DNA from: Micractinium sp. NFX-FRZ
Taxonomy: Eukaryota; Chlorophyta; Trebouxiophyceae; Chlorellales; Chlorellaceae
Direction: 5' to 3'
DNA length: 63,817 nt
Assembly: GCA_029339195.1 (NCBI GenBank)
Contig: JAPTJF010000373.1
Span: 1 to 63,817, forward strand
Shown here: positions 33,414-46,300 of the stretch, in pieces
Numbering within the stretch: the first letter of the stretch is position 1
Layout: every line of letters starts with the position of its first letter
Program-made: the position numbers and the translations under genes
The notes under the pieces: generated by a model
Told to the model about the DNA's origin: nothing
What the model saw: only the letters and a program-made list of their open reading frames with translations
Database searches by the model: none

Positions 33414-36400
33414 TCAGGCCTGGGCCACCAGCGCAGTCAGCACAATGCTGGAGTGGGCGGATGCCAGGCCGAAGAAGTTGCCCACCTGCAGCGCACATGG
33501 TAGGGTGGGGGGTGGGGGGCTGGGGGTCTAGGCTGGTTTAGAACTCAACCAGCAAGCCGGCCGTCCGCAGGACACGAATGATGTCAACAGGAGGGAATGA
33601 GCAGAGGCTGACCTCCTACAAGGGATGTGTGCAGCATGTAGGCAGGCACGCAGGTGGGCCACCGATCGCGGGTGTCGCATGCGCCCGTTGCGTCCACCAA
33701 CCACACTTGCCTGGTTGCCCTCGGCCTCTCCGCCCGCCAGGTCAGACAGGGAGCGGATGACAATGCACGCCTTCTTGTTGGTGGCGCACACCTGCATCAA
33801 AGTGGCCCAGGGGCAGCTGGTGGGCAGGCCTCGGTGGGAAGCTTTGAGGGCAAGCTGTAGGTCAGCCGACATGACAGCAGCGCACACTTGTGCTCAGCGC
33901 GCAATGCAACATGATAGGGAACCCCAACTGCACCCTCCCACCTTCCCAGGCCCTGCACAGCTGCACTGATCCGCCTCCGAATCAAGCAGCATCCCCGCCA
34001 CCTGCACATAAGCACACGTACCCATCGCCCTACTAGGTGCTACCACCCAGGTGCTCCCCCCAACAGGGGAAAAGAAGCAAGTCGCCCCACCTGCACAAAA
34101 GCTGAGGATTCCATGTCAACGGACTCTGCCTTGATGGTCGCGTACACTTGCTGCAGGCGCCAGTGGGGCGGGGTGGAGGGGACAAAAGCATGTGTGGGAG
34201 GGGTGGGCAGTCAGCATGGTGCTGGCGCTCACGCCTTGGGAGGCAGAGGGCTGCAGCTGCCAGTGGCTGCACTCGGTGGGGGCAGGGAAGCGCACGCTCC
34301 AGGGCCAGGGAGGAGATGTACAGCCAGCTGCCATTCAATCAATCAATTACATTTCAAGTCCACGGGGAGCCAGCATTGCGGAGCATCGCCATCCCTTGTC
34401 AGCACAGCCCCCCACCCCTAATCCTACCTGGCGGTACTCTGCGTTGTCCACGAATGTGGCGGAGCTCATGCCCGTGCCCCCAACCTGCACAAAGGCCGGC
34501 AGTGAGCAGCAGAGGCCAGGCCACAGCAGAGCGCAGGGTGAGCGCCCGCCGGCGGTGCAGGGCGGGTGGCGGGTACCTGCCGGCCTGGGGGGTATCACCC
34601 TCGCCTGTGCCGGCTGCTGTGTGTCAGCGTGATGCTCCAATGCACGAGGTATGCATGGGCATGGGCAAGGCGCACGCAATGGTGAGGGAGGGCAGGCTTG
34701 CCTTGATCTTGGGGTCGGTCTCCAGAGTGAAGGTGGTGTTGGTGCCGGGCACGGTGTACTTCTTGGACAGCTTGACGGTGGCGGCCACCTTCCTGGCAGC
34801 TGCCAGCAGGGCGGGGTCGACGGGGATGGTGAACTGCAGTGCACAGGACCAGGGGGACGGGGCGGGTGGGGGCGAGGCGGGTGACGTCAGTGCATAGGAG
34901 TGCAATAACAAGCAGAGACGACGTGCCACTAAACAGCTCCAGGCAGCCGGGCGTGCGAGCGAGACTGTGGGTGGCAAGTACGTCTGCAAAAAGCCATGCG
35001 CTGGTAGACGAAGGCGGTGCCGATGGGCAAGGGACAGCCCCTGCCTGTGAGCCGGCCTGGGCGCACACTGCGGAACCAAAGGATGCCCTCCCAGTGGCGT
35101 TCGCCCGCCACCCTTCTGCACGGTGCGGCACAAGTGTAGTCACCTAAGCCCAAGCCTGAGCTCACCACTGCCGGCACTGTGCCCTTGAAGATGTCCATGC
35201 CATCGGTGAGGATCTGGGACACGATGGGCAGGGCGAAACCGGTAGTCACAACGCCGCTGGCCTGCACGGTCAACAGAGGGCAGCGCATATGTTAGTTGTT
35301 GGGTGGTTCGCCCAGTGGGGCAGGTGGGTGGGGCAAGCACAGGTTCCACTACACCCCGCTGGCACCAGTGATTGCCCGTACAGAGCTTCCCGGCACAGCT
35401 TCCCTGCCCCTTCCACCTCCTGCTCGCCTTGTAAGCCTTGAGCTTGGCAGCCGGCAGGTTGGCCATGCACTTAGCGGTGCCGGGGCGGGTGAAGGAGGCA
35501 TAGTCTGCAGGCAGGGCAGCAGCGCAAGGCCCAGGGCCGGCACAGAGTCAAAAGTACGGGGGGAGCACGCGTGTGCTTCAAGCACAGCTATAGCTCATCT
35601 GAATACCAGACCTGATGCGCTTGACACGCCCCGCAGCCGCCTCCAACAGCCACCTCCCGATGCCTCCCACACTCCCCCACCCTCCGGCAGCCTCCTGCAT
35701 GCCCACCTCCCTAGCACTCACCCCCATTGGGCAGCTTCTGGAAGGTGTCTGCGCTGAAGGTGGCCCCCTTGCCAGCGTAATAAAAGTACTTGGAGGACTC
35801 CAGGGGGCGGATGAAGCGCTGCTGGTGGGGCTGCGCCCATCGGGCGGGGATGACGACGTCGCCTGCGGGGCGCCAACCAAGCAGGCAAGCAACCAATCAC
35901 ATGTCAAGTTCAGGGGGAGACTCCAAGCCAGCAGCGGCATCACAGAGCAGCGTGCGTGTGCTGTGGGGAAGCGGGGGTGCCGCAGCGATGAGTGGCAGGC
36001 GCTGGCGCTGTGTGCAGAGCCAGGGTGTCAGGGATCCGCTTTGGTGGGGATGGGGCGGCATGTCTGCGGGGATGCACATGTATGTGTGGAGGTCTATGGG
36101 CTGTGCCAGCTGCATGAGGGTCCCTGGGCCGTATCAGCTGGTGCAGCACAGTGAACGCAAAGTGGGCACCGCGCACGCTGCCAGTGACCCGGCCGCGTGC
36201 AGCTGCAGGGCTGGCCAGCGGCAGCATGCGCACCAATGTGGTTGGCAGGGTTGATGCCGCCCGCGATACCGCTGTAGATGAGCTTGCTGACCTGCGGGAG
36301 GGGGGGCAGAAACAACACCCGGTGGGCCACGCTGTGGGCGGCGCCGCCAGCGCAGCGCGAGCAGGCCACGGCGGCTGCTGCTGCCCCATCCGGCAGCCGG

Positions 36401-37936
36401 CAGCTTTCAATCCGGGGCACCGCCTTGTTCCCAACAGCCCGCCCTCTTCCATATCCACGGGCGTAGTGGTTGAGCACATGCCGCGCCACTCGCACCCCGC
36501 CAGCTGCCGCCCCCACCGTGAATTTGTCGACAAACAGCTGGGTGGTGAGCGCGGCGTTGACCATGCTCTCCCCGCTGGTGGTCACGGCCACCGTCTTGTT
36601 GCTGCAGGCACGCACACGCCAGGGGGGGAGGTGGTCACCAGGCAGGCAGGCAGCAGTGCCAGGCGGGTGCAGCGACAGGTGGGTTGGAGGCGCCTGCATC
36701 GCAACCCTGCTTCTGGCCCGCACCCTTGCAACATGCCTGGCATCCTACACTCCCCAACCCTTGCAGGGGCGGCCTTGGCGTCCCTCCAAACGGCACCCCT
36801 TCGCATGCCTGCCCTCCACCCCAGGCACACTATCCCCATGAATGAACCCCCATGCCAGCTCGCCCCAGCCTGCCCAGGAAAGAAGCATGTGTCACCCCCC
36901 GTGTTGCAGCTGCTGCAACCACAGCACGCACCACAGCACAGCGCGCAGCCCACGCCAGCTCACCCCAGCTTGCCCAAGAAGAAGGCGCGGCCCGAGTACG
37001 TCTTCTTGCCCAGGATGCTGCTCATGCGGTCCAGCACAGCCTGCACCTCTGGCGCCCAGGCGGTGATGATGCCTGCAAGCGCGGATTAAAAAGACAGGGG
37101 ACGTTTGAGCACTCCCATGATTCACTGCTGGCACGATGCTGTCAAACCGCACAACAATGGGGGTGGAGTGGTGACAGTGGGGCGGGGAGCATCTGTGTGT
37201 GGGCACAACAATCCGGCTGCTGTCACTGCTGCCGCTGCCGCACGTGAAAACGCTGCCGGCTCTGCCGCTGGCCTCTGCTGCGCTGAGGGTAGGGTTAGGC
37301 GATAGGCTTAAGCCCCACCCTAAAACCCTCTCACCAACGTCCACCTTGCTGGACAGCCTGGGCCTCTCCACGATTGCCTCCAGGTCCACCAGCAGGCGGC
37401 GGGCACCGCTACTGCCGGACCCTTCGCCGTCCAAGGCGCCGCCAGCCATGACCTGCATGCAGTACGGGGCAGTGGCCCGGTCGGCGCGTGTGATGCGGCT
37501 GGGGTGGTGCGGCAGCGGGGGTGGGGCGCCTGGGCAGGTGACTGAGCGGCAGCAGATGGTAGGCAGGCGTGCAGGTGAGGGCGGAGTGGCTGACGGTCAG
37601 GCCGGCGCCGCATGCAGCACAGCAGCCTGCTTGCCTGGGAGCGCCACTCATCGTGGTGCGCTTGGGAGGCAAGGCCCAGCTCCTCTGCAGGGCAGGGCGG
37701 CGAGAGGGGGAGGACAGCGGCAGCCGGCCAGAGAGTGGTTGCAGTCAGTGATCAAGAGGCAGCAGCAGAGCCAGCGGTCGGACGTGGTCCCAGGACAAGG
37801 TGTCGCATTCATCCGAGTGCACTGTAAGGCACTGCAGCTTCCCACCTGGGGTGGCGCTGCCGGCGGCGGCGCCCACGAGCGCGCACGCCGCAGCGGCGAG
37901 CAGCACCGCACACGCAGCCTTGCGCAGCAGTGCCAT
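33414..37936 (-). CDS. Secreted nucleoside phosphorylase-superfamily protein (bark storage protein-like)
   Basis: Belongs to the PNP/MTAN-like superfamily, whose plant bark/vegetative storage members are often secreted or vacuolar; the true substrate is unknown. Fourteen exons: 37936-37846, 37684-37635, 37452-37335, 37072-36964, 36601-36517, 36291-36234, 35862-35722, 35504-35428, 35261-35166, 34833-34702, 34484-34428, 34150-34091, 33791-33711 and 33485-33414; 408 residues. Residues 1-25 are a clear signal peptide (LLRKAACAVLLAAAACALVG). Then VGIITAWAPEVQAVLDRM, TTSGESMVNAALTTQLF, IYSGIAGGINPANHIGDV, VIPARWA, ESVDMESSAF (purine/ribose site) and CIVIRSLSDLAGGE with the conserved Asp. Four introns start with GC (37634, 35427, 34701, 33710). 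Exon 2 (17 residues) is the least certain. Confidence 0.85.
34336..34367 (+). repeat. Dispersed 32-bp repeat, copy 1 (intronic)
   Basis: A 32-base stretch beginning caatcaatcaattacatttc is exactly matched, in reverse orientation, at 61668-61699. A looser relative lies near 35891-35925. It sits in an intron of the phosphorylase-like gene. Confidence 0.85.
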
Positions 37937-39139
37937 GGTCAGCCTTCGAAACCTGCCGACGTGAGTGGCGGCATGCATGTAGGGCGTGTTTTGTCAGTGC
38001 ATGAGTAGGGGCATGGTGCAGGCTAAATTCTTACCATACGCTAGCCTCAGCCGGCCGCACGGGGTCACGTTCGGGCGGCGGCACTGCCGCTGCAACGGGG
38101 GGTGTAGGTCATCAGCAGCTGCCCCAGCAGATGCCCACATGAGCGGCCTCGACTTCCACTCCGCGATGCAGTGCAAAGCAGCAGAAACTGCGCCACGACA
38201 GAGCCAGGGCCCAGATTTTCCAATCTCACTAGGGCTTCCAGCTAGGGCAAGTGCCCTGCCCAAGTGCGGGCAGGGCGAGGCGCCAGGCCGCCAAGGCTCG
38301 CCTCGGCTAATGAGCAGCCCTAGATCACGCTGGCAGCACAGGGGATGGCGCCCAAATGCCCCTGACCTTGGAACGGCGCAACTCTCCGGTGGGACGGGAC
38401 CCGTGTGCTCGCTCACCTGTTGGTTGATTCACGGGCTGCAACTCGATTGATTCAGCGCGAAGTTTGACTGGCAATTAAACTGACGTCGCTGCACGGGAGA
38501 GCGAGTGATTACAAGAGGGGGGCACAGCATGCACAGCGGCCAACGCCGCCCACTGCGCCGCCCACACTCTCCCCTGTGGCAACATGTCCTGCCTTACAAG
38601 CCAGATCGAGAGTTTGAATGCTTTGCAGTCTTGCAAAGCCTTGTAAGTAAGTTATCGGGGAGCAACTCTTAGACAGGGCAGACGGGCACGGGGCGAGTGC
38701 CAGCGGCAAGGCTGCTCCTCCAGTAAGGCAGCCCTTTCGCAGTTTGGCAATCCCATGAGCAGTCATTGCCACTGGCACTGAAGGTAATGTTTCGCTTGAC
38801 CATTGCCTATTACCAGCGGCATGGGGCAAGTATTGGACAAGGTGATGTTTGCCAAATGCTGGCGTGTGCCGCACACCATGATCGACTGGCGCAGGCGCAC
38901 CCCACGAGCTTAGCCGGCCGCCGCCATTTGCTGTGCTCAGCAGCACGGTGTGCCTTAAAGACGGCTCACGGTCCAAATTGCTTGCCTAGTTGAATCACCG
39001 TACGTTGCTATTACCGGCGCACGCATTAGTCTCCCATCAAGGCGGGGGAGGAGCGTTGAGGTGACATGCCGCCGCGGGAGGCGGCGGAGAGCTTGCACAG
39101 CAGGCAGCACTCACACATGAATCCGGTCTTAAAACCGAC
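37937..39139. other. Divergent intergenic region, phosphorylase-like / MDP1
   Basis: About 1.2 kb between divergent starts with no supported gene. It must hold both promoters; no element could be named. Confidence 0.4.
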
Positions 39140-40819
39140 ATGGGTACATCGACCAGCATTTTCATGATCGCCAGGGCTCCTGACACCTGCTTCCTGGCCG
39201 TGGTTCAGCTCGCTCAGACGCTGCGCGGCGTGGCGCGCCCTCCCGCCTCCCCTGTGCTTCGACAGAGCTTCAGCGTAATCGATCGCGGCGGTATGACTCG
39301 TGCGGTTGGCGGGTCAGGCCGGCGGCGGGGCTCTGCTGCGCCGCCGGCCGCCGCCGCTGGCGCAGTGGCCGACCTGCTGTTGCGCTTCGAGGGTGCACTG
39401 CCCAAGCTGGTGGTATTCGATTTGGTGAGAATGCTGAGAGAACTTGGGCTTTGTCAGTTCGATCATGCCGGCAGACCTGCCGTAGTATGCTCCTTTCCCT
39501 CCAGCGGCTCGCTTACGCTGCAGCCTCCTCGCTCCTCCCCACCTGCCCTCCCTCCCACCTGTTCACCCGCCCCTCCCATCCCCTGCTGCTGCTCCCCTCC
39601 CTTGCCTCCTGCCGGACTACACCCTGTGGCCGTTCTGGTGCGAGTGTTACTCTCCCAGCCACAGCCCTTGGCTCTACCCAGACGTGCCCGCCATACTGGA
39701 GGCGCTGGAGCAGGCGGGGGTGGAGTTGGCGCTTGCGTCACGCACCCCCACGCCACACGTGGCCACTGCGTTCATCGACAAGCTCAGCATGCGCAGCCGC
39801 TTCTGCAGGTCAGCGCCGCGGTGCATTTGAAGGTGCAGCTGCCAGTCTGTGCTGCATACCTGCACGCGGGCGCCCTCTGCATGCAATGCTGCCCTGCCCC
39901 CCGCCTGCATCGGACAGCGGGTGTCGCGGTGGGATGCAGGTGGCGGCGGGGGGGTCCAGGGGGAGGGGGGTGGTGAGAGCGCGGCAGCCACTACCTGTTT
40001 TGGCGTGCCTGCCAGGCGGTTCAGCCTGAGATGCCCCTGCCGCCCTCCTGCCGCCCTCTTTCAGTCCGCTCTCAGCAGCGCCGTCACGTGGGCCGTGCCA
40101 CCACCGCTGCCCGCCCGCCTCCCCGCTGCTCTGCCCACCCCGCCCGCAGCATCCAGCTCATCCCTGCAGCCGACGGATTTGACCACACCACCGCCCAGAA
40201 GGACACAGCCCACCTGCCAAACATTCGGCAGGAGACGGGACACTCTTACGCCGACATGCTGTTCTTTGACGACGAGAGTGGCAACATCAAGAAGGTGGGC
40301 TGGAGTTTAAGGGGGTGCTGAACGGAGCTGAGCAGGCAGGCAGGGGTGTGTGTGAAGGGAGGTAGTGTGCATGGCTGCAACAGAGCTGCCATGCCAACGT
40401 GCGAGGTGGGCAGTGGAAGCCGGGGGAATCGAGGCGCCACAGGGCGCAGCACACTGCCTCTATATAGGTATATGTTACTCTTCCACCACACTCTCCTCCA
40501 TCATGCCGCCGCTCCTGGCCAGGTGGAACCCACCTTCTCACTCGGCCTTCATGCGCCGCTCCCAAACTCTGCTTGCTTCCTCTCACACCACCTGCAGCAC
40601 GCTTCCTTTCACGTCGTGGCAGGCAACTCTCCCCTCCGCTGTCCAGGTTGATCAACCTCTTCCCACTTCCATTTGTCTCTGCTGCAGGTCTTCCGGCTGG
40701 GGGTGGTGAGCATACTGGTGGACACCGCCACAGGCGTCAGCCTGGCCTCCCTGGAGCGCGGCCTGCAGGCGTTTGCCGACTCCAAGGCAGGCGGCGGCGG
40801 CAGCAGCAGCTGCGCGTGA
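39140..40819 (+). CDS. MDP1: Magnesium-dependent phosphatase 1-like (MDP1, HAD superfamily)
   Basis: HAD phosphatase of the MDP1 type, which acts on phosphotyrosine and sugar/fructosamine phosphates in other species. Exons are 39140-39424, 39615-39808, 40150-40294 and 40688-40819; 251 residues. Motif I, VVFDLDYTLWPFW with the two catalytic Asp residues, is rebuilt exactly across intron 1; motif II is LASRTPT; the Lys motif lies near QKDTAHLP; motif III is MLFFDDESGN. The C-terminus is VFRLGVVSILVDTATGVS. The 95-residue N-terminal exon is longer than usual and could be a targeting sequence; ATG 39293 would give a 200-residue form nearer family length. The acceptor before exon 2 reads cctgccg rather than ending in AG (see findings). 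Confidence 0.85.
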
Positions 40820-41041
40820 GCGCTGGCCAGCCACAACCCGAAGCGCAGCCACGCAAATTTGTACAGTACCTGTTGCCAAACTACTGTTGAAGAATGAGAG
40901 AGCCAGCTCGTAGCGCTGGAACGCATGAAGCCCCGCACCCTGTGAGATACAGCACTGACCAATCCTTCCAAGTGCAATCCATGCCGTGTACACTGCTTGC
41001 AATGAAATCAAATGTACTACCACATGAAACAGGCAGCTGTT

Positions 41042-41046
41042 TGTAA
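41042..41046 (+). terminator. TGTAA poly(A) signal, MDP1 side
   Basis: TGTAA, the usual chlorophyte poly(A) signal, lies about 220 bases after the MDP1 stop. It faces the signal of the convergent NDUFAF6-like gene. Confidence 0.4.
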
Positions 41047-41323
41047 CAAAGCAGCTCCCTACAGGCACCACTCGCACAGCCGGCAGCCGCACCCTTGACC
41101 CCGCTGCTCGGTTGCCTGCCGCAGTGCGGCACGCTGGCTTGCCCGGCCAGTCGACAGAACATCTCGCTCCCGTGCCTTCGCTCTGCCTGGTCTCACTGGG
41201 AGCGGCCAGCAGCCACGGCGCCACAGCACAACCGCAGCCACGGCGCCACAGCGCAGGGCAATCAGCAGCCTGCCTCCACCACCATGTCCCTTCCATGCTC
41301 TGCCTGGGTCACATGCCTTGCTG

Positions 41324-41328
41324 TTACA
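41324..41328 (-). terminator. TGTAA poly(A) signal, NDUFAF6-like side
   Basis: Minus-strand TGTAA about 52 bases past the stop of the NDUFAF6-like gene, a typical distance for chlorophyte 3' UTRs though short. Confidence 0.4.
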
Positions 41329-41379
41329 GCAGATGCCACGAGGCAGCGACCGGGAGGCATACAGACAAAACAACAGGGC

Positions 41380-43093
41380 TCAGTAGGCGCCGCCGCGCAG
41401 CAGCGCCCACTTGAGGCGCAGCTGGTAGGCCACCGGGCCCACATCGCCCCCCTTCTGGAGGAGCCGCTTATCAAACAGGTTGAAGCCCGTGGCCTCCAGT
41501 GTATCCAGGTACATGCCTGCGGCCACTGCGGGCGCAAACAGCGGGCGGCAGGAGGGCGGCGCGTCCGCCAGCAGCCGGCGTGCCGAGCCGAGATGCTGCT
41601 TGGCTGCCGAGGCCACAGCCAGCGTGACGTCCCGCATGCCTGGCGAGTCGCGTCCCGCCAGAACATCCTCTTCGTCCACACCGTTTGCTGCACACAGGTC
41701 GGCGGGCAGGTAGACGCGGCGCTGGGCACCGGCGGCGTACGTCCCCCGCAGCAGGCCCACCAGCCCAACTGCCTTTCCCAAGTGCGCCGCCGCGTGCTCC
41801 GCCGCTGCCACCGCCTCTGCTGCCGCTGCGTCGTCGCTACCGCTGCTGCTGCTGCTGCTCACGCCTGCCGCCTCCAGCTGCAGGGCTAGCAGCTGTCCCG
41901 CAGTGCCCTCTGCGTACCGCTCAAGGGCTGCCAGGCTGGCGGGCTGGTCATGCGACAGCAGGTCTTCCTCTCGTGTCGACACAACCTGCTGCAGCCGGTA
42001 GCGCGTCAGCGGCCGGTGCTGCATCACTTCTGCCAGCGCCGTCACCACCGGCTGAGCTGGCGGCCGCCCCTTGTAGCAGTCGTTGATGGCATCACGCCAC
42101 CACTGCAGTCACGGAGCGGGCACAGCGGGCATACCATGAGCAGAGGTGGGGGGAAAGGGCAGGATGGAGCACTGGAGCACAGCCCCAGCGTGCCTGGTCT
42201 CCCTTTGGCCGCCGCTGGTGCCGCCCGGCAGGCCGGACAAACCCATGTCCCCCAACCCACAGCCACCAGTCCTTCCAACTGCTCACGAACTTCGCTGCCC
42301 CTGTGCAGCCCTGTCCTGCAACCAACCTGGCAGCGCACCAGTACCAGCACCTGCATGCCTCCAACTGGTCCCACTTGTAATCCCCCGCAGTCCACTACCG
42401 ACCCTGCCTGCCAGTAACATGCCAAAGACAAAGAGGCCCGCCCACCTGGCAGCGCATGAGCACCAGCATCTCGCTCTTGGCGTGCTCCCCAATCAGCCCC
42501 GTCTCCACGTTGAAGGCACGCAGTGCAAAGATGGGGGCCCGCAGGTCCTGCAGAGTGCAAAGAGGGTGTGCAGGATGGTTGATGGTGGGCAAGCGGTGGG
42601 TGGGAACAGTTGTGCTGCCCTCAGTGGCGCCGGTTGGGCGGGCGGGCTGCAGAGCGGCGACGCACCAAGGCAGGGCGAGCACTGAGGCCGCCAGGCCACT
42701 GCCCTTCTCTGCTATCAGGCAACTGCGCAGTGACTGTCACGCAGTCAGAAGCCACAACAACACAGCGCACGCAGCGCAGCATAGCCTAGCAGGCGTGCCC
42801 AGGCGTGTCTTGCTGCATGGGCTGGCATGCGTGCTTGCCTTGGGGAGCTGCGTGACCCACAGGAAGTTCTCATAGTCGTGCAGCTTCACTTGGTTCACGC
42901 AGTAGCTGAAGGCCTGGCGGAGCTCCGCTAGCGCAGGCTCCGCTGCAGCCGAGGCGTAGCCGGCAACACTGGCGCCTCCACGCAGGCCGCTGCCGCAGCT
43001 GTTCCCGCATGCCTGCTGCCGCCAGTGCGCCGCCGCCAGCCAGCCGGGCAGCAGCGGCTGTCCTCTGCTGGATGCAGCGAGTCTTGCCAGCAT
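41380..43093 (-). CDS. NDUFAF6-like mitochondrial complex I assembly factor (squalene/phytoene synthase fold)
   Basis: NDUFAF6 proteins have an isoprenoid-synthase fold without the usual catalytic role and help assemble respiratory complex I. Exons are 43093-42839, 42547-42446 and 42102-41380; 359 residues. The N-terminus (MLARLAASSRGQPLLPGWL) is basic and mitochondrial-like. Next come VKLHDYENFLWVTQLP, LRAFNVETGLIGEHAKSE, WWRDAINDCYKG, and VGLVGLLRGTYAAGAQRRVYLPADL, the family order. The Asp-rich motifs of real phytoene synthases are not evident, which fits an assembly factor rather than a carotenoid enzyme. Intron 1 uses a GC donor (42838), and intron 2 carries a copy of the exon 2 end near 42320-42360. 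It is divergent with the RCC2-like gene over 283 bases. Confidence 0.85.
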
Positions 43094-43376
43094 TGCTGCG
43101 GGTGTGGGGGCGTGCTTGTGCGAGTGATGCAGGAACCTCGGGTCAGCGGGTCGGAGTGGGCACAAGCTGGCCTCTCGGAGCTCGAGAATTGCGATCGGGC
43201 GGGGTGTCGGCGCGATCGAAGATCAAACAAGCCCAGGGTTCAGCGGGGAAGGCCCCAGTGCTTTGTTTTTTCGACGAAGAAAGGCTGCCGCTCAAAACTC
43301 GTGGCAGCTGCTCCCTTGCTGCACCTTCCCGCATTGTTTTGCGCACTCCCCTGCGACATCTGAGCCTACTATCGCC
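43094..43376. promoter_or_regulatory. Shared divergent promoter, NDUFAF6-like / RCC2-like
   Basis: Only 283 bases separate the two start codons, so both genes must share this region. No TATA box is apparent. Confidence 0.5.
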
Positions 43377-46300
43377 ATGGCAGACCAAAAGCAGGAGGAG
43401 AAGAAGGCTGAGGAGGCGACGGAGGGAGGCACGCTGCTGGCCTGCGGAGCGACAGACTGGTACAGCATTGGGCGCACCAAGGAGGTCCGCCCAGAGTACC
43501 CCAACCTGTCGGTGCCGCACCGCCTGAAGGCGCTTCAGGCAAGAGATCGCCCGCCGCCAATCACCGCCGCGCTGCCGCCGCGCCGCCGCCGCGCCGTTCC
43601 CGCCTTTTGTGCACGTCCTCACGCAGCCGCAAGTAAAAACGGCCAGCTAACCAAGCACTGACCACGTCATCCTGCAGGGCATCAAGGTGGCCTTTGTAGC
43701 TGCCGGCGCCTCCGCCTGCCACACCGTCATTGGCGACGTCAACGGGCTCTGCTACACCTGGGGCCGCAATGAGGTGCGAGGGCAGGGACTTGTTTGTCGG
43801 CAGGGATTTGCTTCTGGTGATGCTGCTGCCGCTTCTGCTGCCCATCTCTCTGGAGACCCCTAGTACTGTGCCGCCTCTGCTCCAGCTTGCTGCCCGCACC
43901 CACCCCTGCTGATCGCCCCCTTTTCGTCCGTCGTTGGCCACCCTGCCTGTTCACCTGCCTGTTCTGCGCTGCTGCTGCTGCTGCTGCTGCCGCCCTTCCT
44001 CTGCCGCAGAAAGGCCAGCTGGGACTGGGGGACACCATCAACCGCAACAACCCCACAGTTGTGGAGGGGCTGCGCAACAAGAAGGCAAGTGGGCAGGGGG
44101 AGGGCGTGCGGGTGGCGGGCGGTGAGTGTGTGGAACGGCGCTCAGGCTGCCAAACCACAGCGTGACCTTGCCAGCCACAGCGTGGCGGCTCTTCAACCGA
44201 CATATCACGGTTCGGTTCTTCAGCCCGCCACCCCTTTAACCTGCCATGCCCAGCGCACGCCGCCCTGCACACCCGCCCTTTGCTCTCACCTCGCCTGCCT
44301 TCACCGCACCCTGCCCTGCTGCCGCCCCGCCCGCAGATCGTGGCGGCATCCGCGGGGCGCAACCACACGACTGTTGTGACGGCCAGCGGGGAGAGCTACT
44401 CGTTTGGTCTGAACAACTATGGGCAGCTGGGCACGGGCAGCGTGAAGAAGCTCAAGGGGGCGGAGGACTGCGCCCTCACGCCGCAGCTGGTGAGCCTGGG
44501 GAGAAGGAGCGTGATTGGCTGTGGGCCGTGCTTGGGAGGGTGAACAAGGTGGTTGGGCCGCAATAGAGCTCTGCCCAGCCAGTCACCGCCCCTGCCAAAA
44601 GCAGCTTGTTGATTGCCATTCGGGTTCCTCCAGTCACACGCTCAGCACGTGCAGCAAGGCGGCACGTGGTGGCAACTTCACTGTTTGGCCTCCTCTCTTT
44701 CCCCACCCCACCACGGTCTCCCTGCCCCACCTTGCCTTCCCACCCCGCCTCCCTCCCTCGCCTCCCCGCTCTCCCCTCCAGTCCCTGGTCAGCAAGTGCA
44801 GCAAGGTGGCCTGCGGCGTCGACTTCACCATGTGGCTCTGCGACGGCAAGCTGTGGAGCGCGGGCTGCCCGCAGTACGGGCAGCTGGGCCACGGCACAGA
44901 CAACTCGTACAACGCAGGCAAGTGCTGACGTATGGGAGTGCATTGGGCATGTTGAGCGTGCAGGGTTTGTGGTGTGTTGTTGCGCCTGCAGTAATAGCAG
45001 CTGCCCCCCCCGCTTGGGGGACTTGTGAAGCGCAGGCGTGCGGCAGGCCGGCTTCGGGGGCGGATGGCCTGCTTCCTCACAAGAGCAAGATGCAGACCAA
45101 TCCCTCACTCCTGAATGCCTCAGTTCTAGTGTTCCCCCGCCCTCTCTGCACTGTGCACCCCTGCAGCCGACAGCAGCGTGAAGATGGTGTTTGAGCCGCA
45201 GCCGCAGCCGCGCATCATCGCTTCCCTAGCAGAGAAGACGGTCACGCAGGTGGGGGTGCAGGCAGGCAGGCAGGCAGGCGGCTGGGCCATGAGCAGAGGG
45301 GTGGCCAAGCGTGCTGGTATTGCACGACGCGTTGTTCAATGCACAGGGCCAGTTCTCTGCATCTCTTGCGCCCTTCCCACCCGCACGCTGTTTGCGTGCC
45401 TGCTGCTGCCACCAGCACCCTGTTTGCGTGCCACATGCTTTCACAGTGTGTGCCAGGCTGCCCAGCCCTGCTCCTTCATCTGTTAAAAGTTTGTGTGCCC
45501 GTCTGCAGGTGGCGGCGGGGTACAACCACACCATTGCGGTGTGCTCCGACGGCGGCGTGTGGACCTGGGGCTTTGGCGGCTACGGGCGGCTGGGCCACAA
45601 AGTGCAGCAGGTGGGTGGGGCCGGGGGTGGCTGGGGTGGGAGAGGGCTGGTGAGGGCAGGCGGAAAAGAGCAGGTGGGAAGGGCAGGTGTGTGTCCGGCT
45701 GGGCCACAACGGGCCGCAGGTTGAGTATGTGCGATGACGAAAGGACTGACGGGTTGGGCGGGCTGGATGTGGGCAGCAAGGGCCCTGGGCCAGGGTGGGG
45801 CAGCGGGGTGGGGTGGACCACTTGCAATCTTGCCTCGCTTACTTCCAGCTGCCGACTGCCCGGTCCTGCCCGACAAAATGAAACCCCGGCCGATGGGCGT
45901 GCAGCCATACTGTACCGCTTATTGGCTGATGGGCGTGGGCGTGCAGGCTGATCGCAATGCGTAGACACTTGACCTGTGCGCATGTGTTGTCATCTTGCTG
46001 CTGCTGCAGGACGAGATGAAGCCGCGTCTGTGCGAGGTGCTGACGGGGCGCATCGTGGTGCCGGCAGATGCTGTGGTGGCGGCCGGCCAGACCGCCTCCT
46101 TCTGCACCATTGTGGGCGGCCAGGTGTTTGCCTGGGGCAAGCTGAAGCCATCGGGTGGGTGGGTGGGCGGGCGGGAGGCGCAGGGTTGGAAGCCAGGGAG
46201 GAGGGAGGGTGGGAGGAGCATGGTCTCCTTTCCTCCGTTGTGCGGGGCCAGCTGTCTGCTTGAGGGTAGCTGAAAACTTAGGTGACCTGCGTGCAGGGGA

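Noticed and set aside
37285..37340. Telomere-like gggtagggttagg / ccctaaaaccc
   Set aside because: Only one or two imperfect units inside a gene; not an array.
41380..43093. Phytoene synthase
   Set aside because: Same fold, but the Asp-rich catalytic motifs are not apparent and the motif order fits NDUFAF6.
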